From: Betaproteobacteria bacterium
Lineage (GTDB): Bacteria > Pseudomonadota > Gammaproteobacteria > Burkholderiales > Burkholderiaceae_A
Assembly (NCBI GenBank): GCA_028139135.1
Contig: JAOINB010000002.1
Location: 62,001-126,000 of the forward strand
Reading direction: 5' to 3'
Length of the DNA stretch: 64,000 bases
Each line of letters starts with the position of its first letter. The stretch's first letter is position 1. The position numbers were made by a program, and so were the translations under genes. Of the stretch, positions 39,262 through 47,283 are shown piece after piece. Below the pieces are notes generated by a model that searched no databases, had not been told where the DNA came from, and saw only the letters and a list, made by a program, of their open reading frames with translations.

Positions 39262-41850
39262 TTAATACAAGTTTCTCTTTTTAAAGTAGGCAAAGTATGC
39301 AAACGTCGAGATAAGTATGCTAGTGAAAGCTAAAAGCACAATTAGCAAAATATCTTTTAGAGGAAATTCAAAATCAAGAGTCCAGAAAAAAGTCTGTGGG
39401 TTGACTTTAGCAATTAGGATAATACTGATCAAAATGCCTACAAACACCGAGGATATTATTGAGATAAGACCTACAAAAGCTTGCTCTGAAAGTATCTGTT
39501 TTAGAATCAAATTATTTTGATGTCCTATCTTTTTCATTAGTTTAAGCTCCTGCTCCCTAGATTCGATCTGACTACTACACGAACATGCCACAGAAAAAAT
39601 ACAAACAAAAAGTGAAACTAAAAACAATACATACGTGATAGAAAATGTTTTATCAAAAATAAGTAAGGACAGCTTCTTGATATTAGTGTTATCAGATATT
39701 TTGAATGAGATACGGTCTCCTATTTTGGCTTCGAAACCATCCTTGAACTCCTGAATCCTTTTCCCTTCTTGTAAATCGATTGCATAGTGGGAAATCTCTC
39801 CATATTCTGAGAGTGCAGGATATTCAGCAGTGGATACTGTTAAACTACCATGTTGACGACCATAATCTCTGTATCTCCCTAAAACAAAAGCTTTGAAAGA
39901 TCCTTCTTTAAAATTTAAGTCAAAAGTATCATACAAGTTTAAATTGTACCTCGCCAAAAACCCTTCAGATGCGTATAAATATAACTGGCCTTGATTGTTA
40001 TTGTTTCTAATGTACATATCTATTGATCTTGGATCTGTGCTAACCATTGGCAAAGTCGAAAAAGTGTCTTTATAAAAAAATTGTTTCAAGATTACCGGCA
40101 CCGAAGAAAAGCTATTTTTGAAAGAAACGCGCGACACTCGAACAAGTTCAAAATTATCTACCGCCTCATTTGATTCTAAAGCCGTATAAATATAAGAGAT
40201 GTCATCTTTCGAAAGATTTTTCCCTACACTGATATAACAATCAGATTCCAAAACCTTATCCAACCACATAATTAATGAATCGCGAAAACTGTGGACCATG
40301 ATAACCATGGCTATTGTTAGCGAAAGGCTCGCAATAATGGTCCTAACAACGTTAGAGTCTAGTCTACTGTCGCTTGATAACCTATAAAAAGCCAACATTA
40401 GCCAACCCTTTGTTGAAATAAAAGAAGGACAAAAATTTACAACTTTTTTTGCAACAACGGGAATGAAAGAAGGAAGGAAAACTATCGGAGTTAATAATAA
40501 AAAAAAGATTCCCAGATAAGGGCCGACTGCTATTCCTTGGATCGGCTCCATGCTGGTAAATATGCCTACAAGGAAAAGAAGAATGATGAATCCAGATTTC
40601 CCTCCAAAAATGGTATAAACTTTTTTACTTTTAAAAAGTTTTATTTTTGTCTGAAATAAATTTAATTTAAAAAAAATAATGATTGTTGCTAAAATCCCAG
40701 AAATTACCCCGAGTGTCCAGTAGGAGAACAAGTTTACGTATGTTAAATTTACATCAGTAAAGCCTTGGAAAATTAAGCCCTCACCCTGAATATCTCCTAA
40801 CTCTTTACCGAAAATTATTGCTATTAATATTCCACTTAAAACACCTATTACGCTGGCTACAGAAGTGAACAGAATATTTTGAGACAGAACAAGTTGAAAA
40901 AGCTGGATATCTCTACCTCCGATCTGGTTCATTAATTCAAGGTTTTTTCTTTGCTGCTGTAATGACAAGTCCACAATCGCGTAAAGCAGGAAAAACGTCA
41001 CAAATAATGTTGCGATTCCTAGAACAAATAAATTTCCTCGATAAGCAGAAGATAATTGAGAAATTTCTTTCTCTCTGGATTGCGAGTCTAGAATTCGAAT
41101 TTGCTTATCAAGCTGATTTGCTTGTAAGAATTTTAGCAAGGCGATTTTGGTTTTTTTTAAATTTGAATCTGCCTCTAATCTTATATCTATCCGGCTCAAC
41201 GTTTTTGACTTTTTGAGAATAGTCTGTAAATTCCCTATGTCCATTATCACTACGTTACTAAGATGCTTACTTTGGCTGACAGCTATAGGAATCAAACTTT
41301 TTACGCCAAATCGCGTATTCAGATGCAGTTTTTTATCCGATAAACTTAAATCGTCAAAAATATCTGAAGAAATGATTGCGGAATTTTCTGACAATAAATT
41401 GATAAATGACTCATTATCTTCTGTGGCAACACCTTGGTCACTTAAATGCCGAATTCCCTGGAAGAAAACCGGGGTTGTGCCAGCTGCTCTGAAAATATCT
41501 ACTCCCAGAACTTGAAACTTTTTATCCAGACTACCTGACCAATTTTGATAGCTTAAAACGGGACTCGCTGCTGCGATCCCCAACTCATTTTTGACGGATG
41601 CTAATTTGTTGAATAATTCCTCTTCGAATTCACCATTTAGAGAAACTAAATTTATATCAGCAAAGCCATTCAATAAATTTGCACTTCGTGCCATTTGGTT
41701 TATTGCAGACTTGTTGATTACTTCGACAGCAGTAATAAGTGAAACGCTCGCTGCTAGAGCTAAAATAGTAAGTGTCCATTTCAGTTTGTGTTTACGAAAC
41801 ACACCAGCAGAAAAATGATACAAGAGAAACAGGAAACTTTGAATAGACAA
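39262..41850 (-). CDS. FtsX-type ABC transporter permease
   Basis: The 862-aa permease has an N-terminal helix, a large periplasmic MacB-like domain (about 45-265), three helices, a further group of helices around 330-500, a second periplasmic domain, and a final three-helix FtsX domain ending near residue 855. This double-FtsX layout is that of DevC/LolC-like exporters for lipoproteins or amphiphiles. It lies between the ATPase gene (9 nt away) and the AttH-like gene (22 nt), forming a conserved ATPase-permease-AttH set. Confidence 0.85.
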   Translation of the reverse strand: MSIQSFLFLLYHFSAGVFRKHKLKWTLTILALAASVSLITAVEVINKSAINQMARSANLLNGFADINLVSLNGEFEEELFNKLASVKNELGIAAASPVLSYQNWSGSLDKKFQVLGVDIFRAAGTTPVFFQGIRHLSDQGVATEDNESFINLLSENSAIISSDIFDDLSLSDKKLHLNTRFGVKSLIPIAVSQSKHLSNVVIMDIGNLQTILKKSKTLSRIDIRLEADSNLKKTKIALLKFLQANQLDKQIRILDSQSREKEISQLSSAYRGNLFVLGIATLFVTFFLLYAIVDLSLQQQRKNLELMNQIGGRDIQLFQLVLSQNILFTSVASVIGVLSGILIAIIFGKELGDIQGEGLIFQGFTDVNLTYVNLFSYWTLGVISGILATIIIFFKLNLFQTKIKLFKSKKVYTIFGGKSGFIILLFLVGIFTSMEPIQGIAVGPYLGIFFLLLTPIVFLPSFIPVVAKKVVNFCPSFISTKGWLMLAFYRLSSDSRLDSNVVRTIIASLSLTIAMVIMVHSFRDSLIMWLDKVLESDCYISVGKNLSKDDISYIYTALESNEAVDNFELVRVSRVSFKNSFSSVPVILKQFFYKDTFSTLPMVSTDPRSIDMYIRNNNNQGQLYLYASEGFLARYNLNLYDTFDLNFKEGSFKAFVLGRYRDYGRQHGSLTVSTAEYPALSEYGEISHYAIDLQEGKRIQEFKDGFEAKIGDRISFKISDNTNIKKLSLLIFDKTFSITYVLFLVSLFVCIFSVACSCSSQIESREQELKLMKKIGHQNNLILKQILSEQAFVGLISIISSVFVGILISIILIAKVNPQTFFWTLDFEFPLKDILLIVLLAFTSILISTFAYFAYFKKRNLY

Positions 41851-41859
41851 TAAACTACC

Positions 41860-42558
41860 CTACGAAAGTAAATTACTTTCCTCTTCAATACCTTTGGAAT
41901 GAAGAGTAAGTACTCTCTGCATTCTTTTAGCAACATTTTTTGAGTGAGTTGCGAGAACCAGTGTAGTACCTCTAGCCTTAGCCGTGTTTATCAATAATCG
42001 AATAACAACATCACTGTTTTTCGCGTCTAAACTTCCAGTTGGTTCATCTGCTAAAATTATATCCGGCGATTTAAAAAATGCTCTTGCAATACAAATCCTC
42101 TGCTTTTCTCCCCCAGACAAAGCATCTGGATACCTATTGAAAAGGTGAGACACATTCAACGAAGCCATTAATTCTTTTGCCCTTTCCTCGATTTTTCCCA
42201 GACCTAAACTGTCACCCATCAAACCAGGTAACATAATATTTTGGCAACCAGTTAAATGATCAATAAGATAGTAATCTTGAAAAACGAAACCTATTCTGTC
42301 TTTCCTCACATTTTCAGCATCCAATTCAGGCTCATCAACATGATCACTAAAAAAACCAATGTTACCGCTATTTATTGGAATAAAGCCCGCAATGGCATTT
42401 AATAAGGAAGTTTTTCCGATTCCTGACTCTCCCGTGAGAGCGATGGTTTCGCCGGGTTTGATTTTTAAAAACAAGTTACTGTAAAGTGGCTCCTGGTCGC
42501 CATAACTACATTCTAAGGACTCTATTTTTATACCTGTAGCCAAAAGATGTGCTAACAA
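41860..42558 (-). CDS. ABC transporter ATP-binding protein (MacB/LolD type)
   Basis: The 232-aa ATPase carries Walker A GESGIGKT at residues 43-50, Q-loop FVFQDYYLIDHL, signature LSGGEKQR and Walker B IILADEPTG, typical of the LolD/MacB class that works with FtsX permeases. Start is a TTG at 42558 overlapping the preceding protease stop by seven bases; its ribosome site (GAGGGG) is rather far, so a start a few codons later is possible. Partner permease follows directly. Confidence 0.9.
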   Translation of the reverse strand: MLAHLLATGIKIESLECSYGDQEPLYSNLFLKIKPGETIALTGESGIGKTSLLNAIAGFIPINSGNIGFFSDHVDEPELDAENVRKDRIGFVFQDYYLIDHLTGCQNIMLPGLMGDSLGLGKIEERAKELMASLNVSHLFNRYPDALSGGEKQRICIARAFFKSPDIILADEPTGSLDAKNSDVVIRLLINTAKARGTTLVLATHSKNVAKRMQRVLTLHSKGIEEESNLLS

Positions 42559-43583
42559 GCCATATTACATTTCCCCTCAGCAACTCCCTGAGGGTCAACA
42601 AATTCAAGCGCTTCTCTCACTTTTTTTAAATTTGCACCATCACCTACCAATGCTAAAACATTTGCCATCGTAAATAATGCATTCGCGTCGAGAGGATTAT
42701 AACTAAGTGCCTTTTCAAGAGCTCTCTTTGCCTCCTGATTTCTTCCTAATCCGTGAAGAACTTTTCCATACGAAAGCCACGAGTCAAAATTTTTTGGCTC
42801 TTCTTTAATCCATTTTGATGTCAGTCTGAGGGCAGCCTGAACATTGCCATCTTCCATATATTGTGAAAATTGCAAAAATACAGGTTGCTCGGCTAAATCT
42901 TTTTCCCACAAAGTCAACCCACTTATCACATCAACTTTTTCTGCACTTCGTTTTCGCAGATTATGGAGCCAGTCACTTGGAAGCGCATAGTAGCTTCCCG
43001 AATGCCCGGCTGAAAAAAAGGTAGTGATTCCTATTAATCTGCCCCTACTATCAAACAATCCACCGCCACTCCCACCAGAGGAGAAGCCCGCAGTAGTCTT
43101 TATGACTAGACTGTCTTCGTAAGGGTGAAGCCCACTAACACGCCCTTCAGTAAAAAACGCGTCTGCCCCTCCTGGATACCCATAAAAATAGGCATAATTA
43201 CCGACCCGTAACTCAGAAGGATCTCGTAATTCAACTGCGGGCAATATAAGCCCTGGCGCCTTTAAAAGACACAAATCTTTAAAAATATCCACTTTCTGAC
43301 TGTCAACAGGATACCGTAAAGCGCCTTTCATAACAGTTATTCTCTGGCTTCGGCGGACAACATGACAATTTGTTAAAACTTCCTCCTTACCCACTACAAC
43401 GCCAGAACCTGCGTAAAGCTTACCTCCTGCGGGAGCTAATATCTTCACAACACTTACCGACAGCTTCGCATAAAACTCAGAAGACAATTTCGGTTCCTCC
43501 AGAACATCTCCGAATGCTGCGAGCGGCAAACTTAAAAGAATTTGAACCAAATTTTTACAGTACTTAGAAATGCAGTTTACCAT
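42552..43583 (-). CDS. Secreted trypsin-like serine protease with TPR tail
   Basis: The 343-aa protein has a signal peptide (residues 1-25), a chymotrypsin/HtrA-like domain with the catalytic triad His74 (TNCHVV), Asp103 (FKDLCLL) and Ser172 (SGGSGGGLF), and a C-terminal helical part with TPR repeats (about 255-325, SWLSYGKVLHGLGRNQEAKRA). There is no PDZ domain, so it is not DegP. It starts one base after the stop of a small secreted-protein gene and runs into the ABC ATPase gene, so all are likely one transcript. Targets are unknown. Confidence 0.82.
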   Translation of the reverse strand: MVNCISKYCKNLVQILLSLPLAAFGDVLEEPKLSSEFYAKLSVSVVKILAPAGGKLYAGSGVVVGKEEVLTNCHVVRRSQRITVMKGALRYPVDSQKVDIFKDLCLLKAPGLILPAVELRDPSELRVGNYAYFYGYPGGADAFFTEGRVSGLHPYEDSLVIKTTAGFSSGGSGGGLFDSRGRLIGITTFFSAGHSGSYYALPSDWLHNLRKRSAEKVDVISGLTLWEKDLAEQPVFLQFSQYMEDGNVQAALRLTSKWIKEEPKNFDSWLSYGKVLHGLGRNQEAKRALEKALSYNPLDANALFTMANVLALVGDGANLKKVREALEFVDPQGVAEGKCNMAC

Positions 43584-43584
43584 T

Positions 43585-43938
43585 TTATTTTTCCCATTCG
43601 CTTTCCAATACTCTCCACTCTTGCTTACCTTTTGAGACTAGCGAGCAGCCTAACGCTTCGGGTTCAGCGCCTGGCATAAGAACTGACCTTCCCCGATCCG
43701 CAGTCCGATTGTTCATGTACCACCTTTCCAACAGAACCTTAATTTTCCCAGTAGAGTGGGTGTTAGAAATATAAATCATTACTCCGCCTCTAATTACACA
43801 TTTTGCGTCAAAATCTGTGGAAAACTTCAAAAAAGAAGCTGGATCTTCTTCAGCCAACAACTCCGTGCACGAAAGTGATAGCGATAAACCTACCGATAGC
43901 CACTTCAATGTATATGAGTGTTGAGATATCATATTCAT
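43585..43938 (-). CDS. Small secreted protein of unknown function
   Basis: I do not recognise this gene. From the ATG at 43938 it encodes about 117 residues with a signal peptide ending near LLAEE, a beta-rich middle, and two cysteines (DAKC, LGC) that could pair in the periplasm. A longer open frame to 44004 is less likely because the signal peptide would be buried. Its stop is one base before the protease ATG, implying coupling to that gene. Confidence 0.55.
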   Translation of the reverse strand: MNMISQHSYTLKWLSVGLSLSLSCTELLAEEDPASFLKFSTDFDAKCVIRGGVMIYISNTHSTGKIKVLLERWYMNNRTADRGRSVLMPGAEPEALGCSLVSKGKQEWRVLESEWEK

Positions 43939-44004
43939 TTGAGGATAGATTGGGGCGCAAGTTCCTTTGCTTATAAATAATATGGTCCACAGGTCAAACA
44001 TCAA

Positions 44005-44385
44005 ATGAAACCCATAAGATCACCTTTGGCTTTTCTTTTTTTTACGTGTCTGTTGTTGACAAACAGCAGCAATATTGCAGATGATACCGTTGAGAATAGT
44101 TTTAACGTAGCTGGCCAAATGGGGTTCATGAAATTCGTAATTATTCCTGCAGAAAAACAAAGTGATGTTGAATTCCACCGGAAAATAGTAAGAAAGATAT
44201 GTATTCAAGGTGAAACGTGCTTTTTAAATTTCTTCACAAATTCAAAAAATGCCCCAGAAAATTTACCTTTAGACGATCGGATTTTGGCTGAACCGACCCT
44301 TATGTATAAGTACTCCCCTAAACACAGAAATGAAATTGAAGACTGGAGTTGCCGGCTTAAGCTACCCATCAAATCATGCTTTTGA
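44005..44385 (+). CDS. Small secreted protein of unknown function
   Basis: I do not recognise this gene. The 126-aa product has a signal peptide (residues 1-25, FLFFTCLLLTNSS), a strand-rich centre (GFMKFVIIPAEK) and four cysteines (ICIQGETC and the terminal WSC, SCF) compatible with two disulfides. It is the only plus-strand gene between 33 and 52 kb and is divergent from the small secreted gene to its left across 66 nt containing TATAAA. AGGT precedes the ATG. Confidence 0.5.
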   Translation: MKPIRSPLAFLFFTCLLLTNSSNIADDTVENSFNVAGQMGFMKFVIIPAEKQSDVEFHRKIVRKICIQGETCFLNFFTNSKNAPENLPLDDRILAEPTLMYKYSPKHRNEIEDWSCRLKLPIKSCF

Positions 44386-44395
44386 CCAAATTAAA

Positions 44396-45214
44396 TTAAT
44401 TTTGAACGGCTAACGCTTTTTCAAATATCATATTCTCTGAATCTAACACCTCAGCTCTCAGACTATCTTTGCCTGTTGGTGTGAAGAAAAAGCGAATATT
44501 AGGATTCTCACTAATCGCAAAATCAAGTTTTGCAGTCAACAACGTTTCTTCACTATGAAAAACTTTTATTTCTTTTACAAATCTAGGAGGAACATAAAGC
44601 CGTGTCACCTGATCCATCTGCATTCCAGAAAAATTTGGGTGTGACACCATAACTTGAGCTCTAGCTGGTTTCCCGACCTCTATTCCAGACTCAGTTCTTA
44701 TTTTCATCCTACCAAGTCTCGCCAAAGCCGCTTCCTGGTCTTTGCCGGCAGGAGCAGAGCAACCCCCTGATGCTCTGACATATCTGTGAGCCATATGTAA
44801 GTCCCCGTTGTTTAATTCAGCAACAGCTCTCACAAAGGTATACTCCTCAAGCCGGACACGCGTTTCTATATCAGCCCTGCCTGCCTTTTGGCTTAATGTA
44901 AATATGCCTGCAATGGGAGTTGGATTTCTATCTATTAAAAGATAGATCTTTTTTATATAGTTTTCCGGACTCTGCGAAATTTTACTTTTTATTGATATTG
45001 GAACTACAGCAGCATCCTCTGCTCGGAAAGGTGCTTCTATAGCGATAATATTACTCGAAGCTACTATTTTTTTGTCGCCGAACAGGCTTGACTTCAAATT
45101 CTTCCATTCAGCAGTAGCGGGGTTCGGGGCCTCTTTCCCTACCGCTTGGAATGAAAAGCCAATAAATAAACAAAGCAATAAAACCTTAGATATCCTTGTT
45201 AGAGACATATCCAT
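44396..45214 (-). CDS. Quinoprotein-associated SoxYZ-like carrier protein
   Basis: The 272-aa exported protein (signal peptide 1-26) combines a SoxY-like N-terminal part with ASGGCSAPAGK, placing a conserved cysteine at position 152, and a SoxZ-like C-terminal immunoglobulin-type part (MVSHPNFSGMQMDQ, VPPRFVKEIKVF). Fused SoxYZ-like carriers of this kind occur next to PQQ-dependent alcohol dehydrogenases and metallo-beta-lactamase relay proteins rather than in thiosulfate oxidation. The MBL partner gene lies three bases upstream; the quinoprotein dehydrogenase itself is not in the window. Confidence 0.82.
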   Translation of the reverse strand: MDMSLTRISKVLLLCLFIGFSFQAVGKEAPNPATAEWKNLKSSLFGDKKIVASSNIIAIEAPFRAEDAAVVPISIKSKISQSPENYIKKIYLLIDRNPTPIAGIFTLSQKAGRADIETRVRLEEYTFVRAVAELNNGDLHMAHRYVRASGGCSAPAGKDQEAALARLGRMKIRTESGIEVGKPARAQVMVSHPNFSGMQMDQVTRLYVPPRFVKEIKVFHSEETLLTAKLDFAISENPNIRFFFTPTGKDSLRAEVLDSENMIFEKALAVQN

Positions 45215-45217
45215 AAC

Positions 45218-47155
45218 TCAGTCCTCCCACTCTAATTCTGCGTATGCTGCTGATATATTCCTTTTTGAGTAATTAGCACTAGCTTCCCAAACGCCATCTG
45301 GCTCGGAATCAATACTTTTCATAGCCTCTTGTAAACTAATGTTATCACGAAGAGCCTCTCGCACAGATCTTTTTAAATTCACCAAATAATTTAGCTGGTT
45401 TTTCAGACCTCTTTCATCATCTTGAAGAGGCCCATGACCAGGAATTATCCTCTTCACATAACGTTCATTTGGTAATTTTTCAAAGAAGTTTATTAATTGT
45501 CGAGTAACTCTAATCCAACCATTAAGGCTGCCGTCTATAACTGGAATATGTTTTACAAACAATAGATCACCAGAAATTAGCGTTCGAGACGTATGATCAA
45601 ATACAGTTAAGTCATGATTGGTATGAGCCGTTTCCCATGCGGTAAGCGTTAGCTTCCTGTTACCTAAGTCCAATTGCAAGAATTTTTCAACCTCTTTTGT
45701 TGCTGTATAGGGTTCTAACACATTTTTTTCACCGAGTAGCTCTAGCAATCTTTTATTGTAGGTATTGAACCTATTTAAATAAGCAGTTGTAAAATTCTTA
45801 TGAGCAATAAATTCTGGAGGGGGATTCAACTGTGCAAATGCTTTATTGCCACCGGTATGATCAGGGTGAACGTGGGTGTTTATTACAAAACATACAGGTT
45901 TACTACTTATTTTTTTTATTGCAGAAATAAGAGATTTTCCAGCATGTAAACTTCCTCCTGTATCAATCACTGCAATGCAGTCCGCCCCTTCGATAAATGA
46001 AAAATTTGAAATTAGCCCTCTATTTTTGCTGGAAAACTCTGCAATATTTCCCTGGAAGGTGTAAATTCCAGGAGATACCGAATCTAACACAAGGGGGACT
46101 ATGTCATTTAATTTTCCATCAAATTTCTGTTTATTTTCCTTCTCTAAAAAATCTTTACTCAACGGAGGGCATTTCACATTTTGGTTAAATGCCTCAAGCT
46201 CTATTTCTCTCGATACTTTTTGATAATTAAGATTATGTCTCCTGTCAAATCCAGGAGTATTTATAAAATCTGCAAGTCCCTCAGGTAAACTATTGCTATC
46301 TCTAAAAATACCTAGCAAATAGTCTTTTTTAGCAATCTCATAAATCAAATTTAGATACTTTATGTTTAATTCTAAAGCTTTGCTTTTAAAGTCTTGAGAA
46401 GAGGCAACTGTACCACTCCCAATAATGTATGTCGGTTCTAATGCTCGGAGAAATTCAAGTCCACGAACCCATGGTCTTGTATGACCTTTGGCTAAACTAG
46501 GAATAGAATTATTAAAAACAATCTCGCTCGCATAAAGAATTTTTAAATTTTCGTTCCAAAGTAAGGTGTCTCCTGTTTCTTTAACGCAAGAAAATGAAAT
46601 TGCTTTCCAATCCAGCATTTCTGGATGTAGAGGAGAGTTTTTCTTGACAATATAATTTGGAACTACAATTTCGCTACCGGCCAATTCCCTAGGGTTTACT
46701 TCTCGTATCATGTCATCTCTACACTCCTTGCATTTTCTTTCCATATATGCAGCAGTTTTCCTAGAACTTATAAAAGTTGGACTGCTTTCTAAAAACGTGT
46801 AGTTGCCCATCACTTTTTCCGGCTTAGCGGAAGAGTTAAACACCCATTTTACGGGAGGTAACTCTATATTAAATTTCGATGCAATAGTTTTGAAAATCTT
46901 ATCAATGTATCCGCGGTGAGGACCTGGATCTACGACAAAAGTACCATTTTTTTTTACAACTAAAAGAGAGTTCACCCCTGCTTCGGTACCAACATTTTTA
47001 AGGTACCCAGTATTCTCAAAAGCCAGATAAACTTTCTGAGCAGGACTATCATGGATCAGTGAGATTTCAAACTCATAGTCCTTCGTTTCAAACGAAAGAA
47101 CTTTACCAGAAAGAAAAATAAAGAGTGTGAAACCACTTACCCAAAACTTTACCAT
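45218..47155 (-). CDS. Double metallo-beta-lactamase quinoprotein-relay hydrolase
   Basis: The 645-aa secreted protein (signal peptide 1-22) contains two MBL-fold halves. The C-terminal half has the zinc motif HVHPDH at residues 428-433 plus THTNHD, SGDLLF and IPGHGP. The N-terminal half has the same fold order (VDPGPHRGY) but NSSAKPEKVMGN at 107-118 where HxHxDHxxG would be, so it has probably lost zinc. It looks like a fusion of the two relay hydrolases normally separate beside SoxYZ-like carriers. The frame is open to 47203, but that extension reads through the tRNA gene; the ATG at 47155, 15 nt after the tRNA, is used. Confidence 0.8.
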   Translation of the reverse strand: MVKFWVSGFTLFIFLSGKVLSFETKDYEFEISLIHDSPAQKVYLAFENTGYLKNVGTEAGVNSLLVVKKNGTFVVDPGPHRGYIDKIFKTIASKFNIELPPVKWVFNSSAKPEKVMGNYTFLESSPTFISSRKTAAYMERKCKECRDDMIREVNPRELAGSEIVVPNYIVKKNSPLHPEMLDWKAISFSCVKETGDTLLWNENLKILYASEIVFNNSIPSLAKGHTRPWVRGLEFLRALEPTYIIGSGTVASSQDFKSKALELNIKYLNLIYEIAKKDYLLGIFRDSNSLPEGLADFINTPGFDRRHNLNYQKVSREIELEAFNQNVKCPPLSKDFLEKENKQKFDGKLNDIVPLVLDSVSPGIYTFQGNIAEFSSKNRGLISNFSFIEGADCIAVIDTGGSLHAGKSLISAIKKISSKPVCFVINTHVHPDHTGGNKAFAQLNPPPEFIAHKNFTTAYLNRFNTYNKRLLELLGEKNVLEPYTATKEVEKFLQLDLGNRKLTLTAWETAHTNHDLTVFDHTSRTLISGDLLFVKHIPVIDGSLNGWIRVTRQLINFFEKLPNERYVKRIIPGHGPLQDDERGLKNQLNYLVNLKRSVREALRDNISLQEAMKSIDSEPDGVWEASANYSKRNISAAYAELEWED

Positions 47156-47169
47156 CGACTCTCCCATCC

Positions 47170-47246
47170 TGGTGGGCCCAACAGGACTCGAACCTGTGAC
47201 CAATCGATTATGAGTCGACTGCTCTAACCAACTGAGCTATGGGCCC
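47170..47246 (-). tRNA. tRNA-Ile2 (CAU anticodon, read as AUA after lysidine modification)
   Basis: The 77-nt gene folds as a full cloverleaf: acceptor GGGCCCA/TGGGCCC, D-arm AGCTCAGTTGGTTAGAGC, anticodon loop CTCATAA with CAT, T-loop GTTCGAG and an encoded CCA. A CAT anticodon could mean Met or Ile2; the GGCCC-rich acceptor, the CGACTCATAATCG arm and its position just after rpoD, as with ileX in E. coli, favour Ile2. It lies between rpoD and the MBL gene on the same strand. Confidence 0.9.
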
Positions 47247-47283
47247 TAAATATTATTCAAGCTTAATCCAGTTAATCAAAAAA

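Noticed and set aside
47155..47203. 16-residue N-terminal extension of the metallo-beta-lactamase protein
   Set aside because: It reads through the tRNA-Ile2 gene; the residues are the tRNA T-arm and acceptor translated, and a proper signal peptide begins at 47155.
47170..47246. Elongator tRNA-Met
   Set aside because: The CAT anticodon alone allows it, but acceptor and anticodon-arm sequence and the position beside rpoD match tRNA-Ile2 better. Presence of tilS-dependent lysidine would decide.
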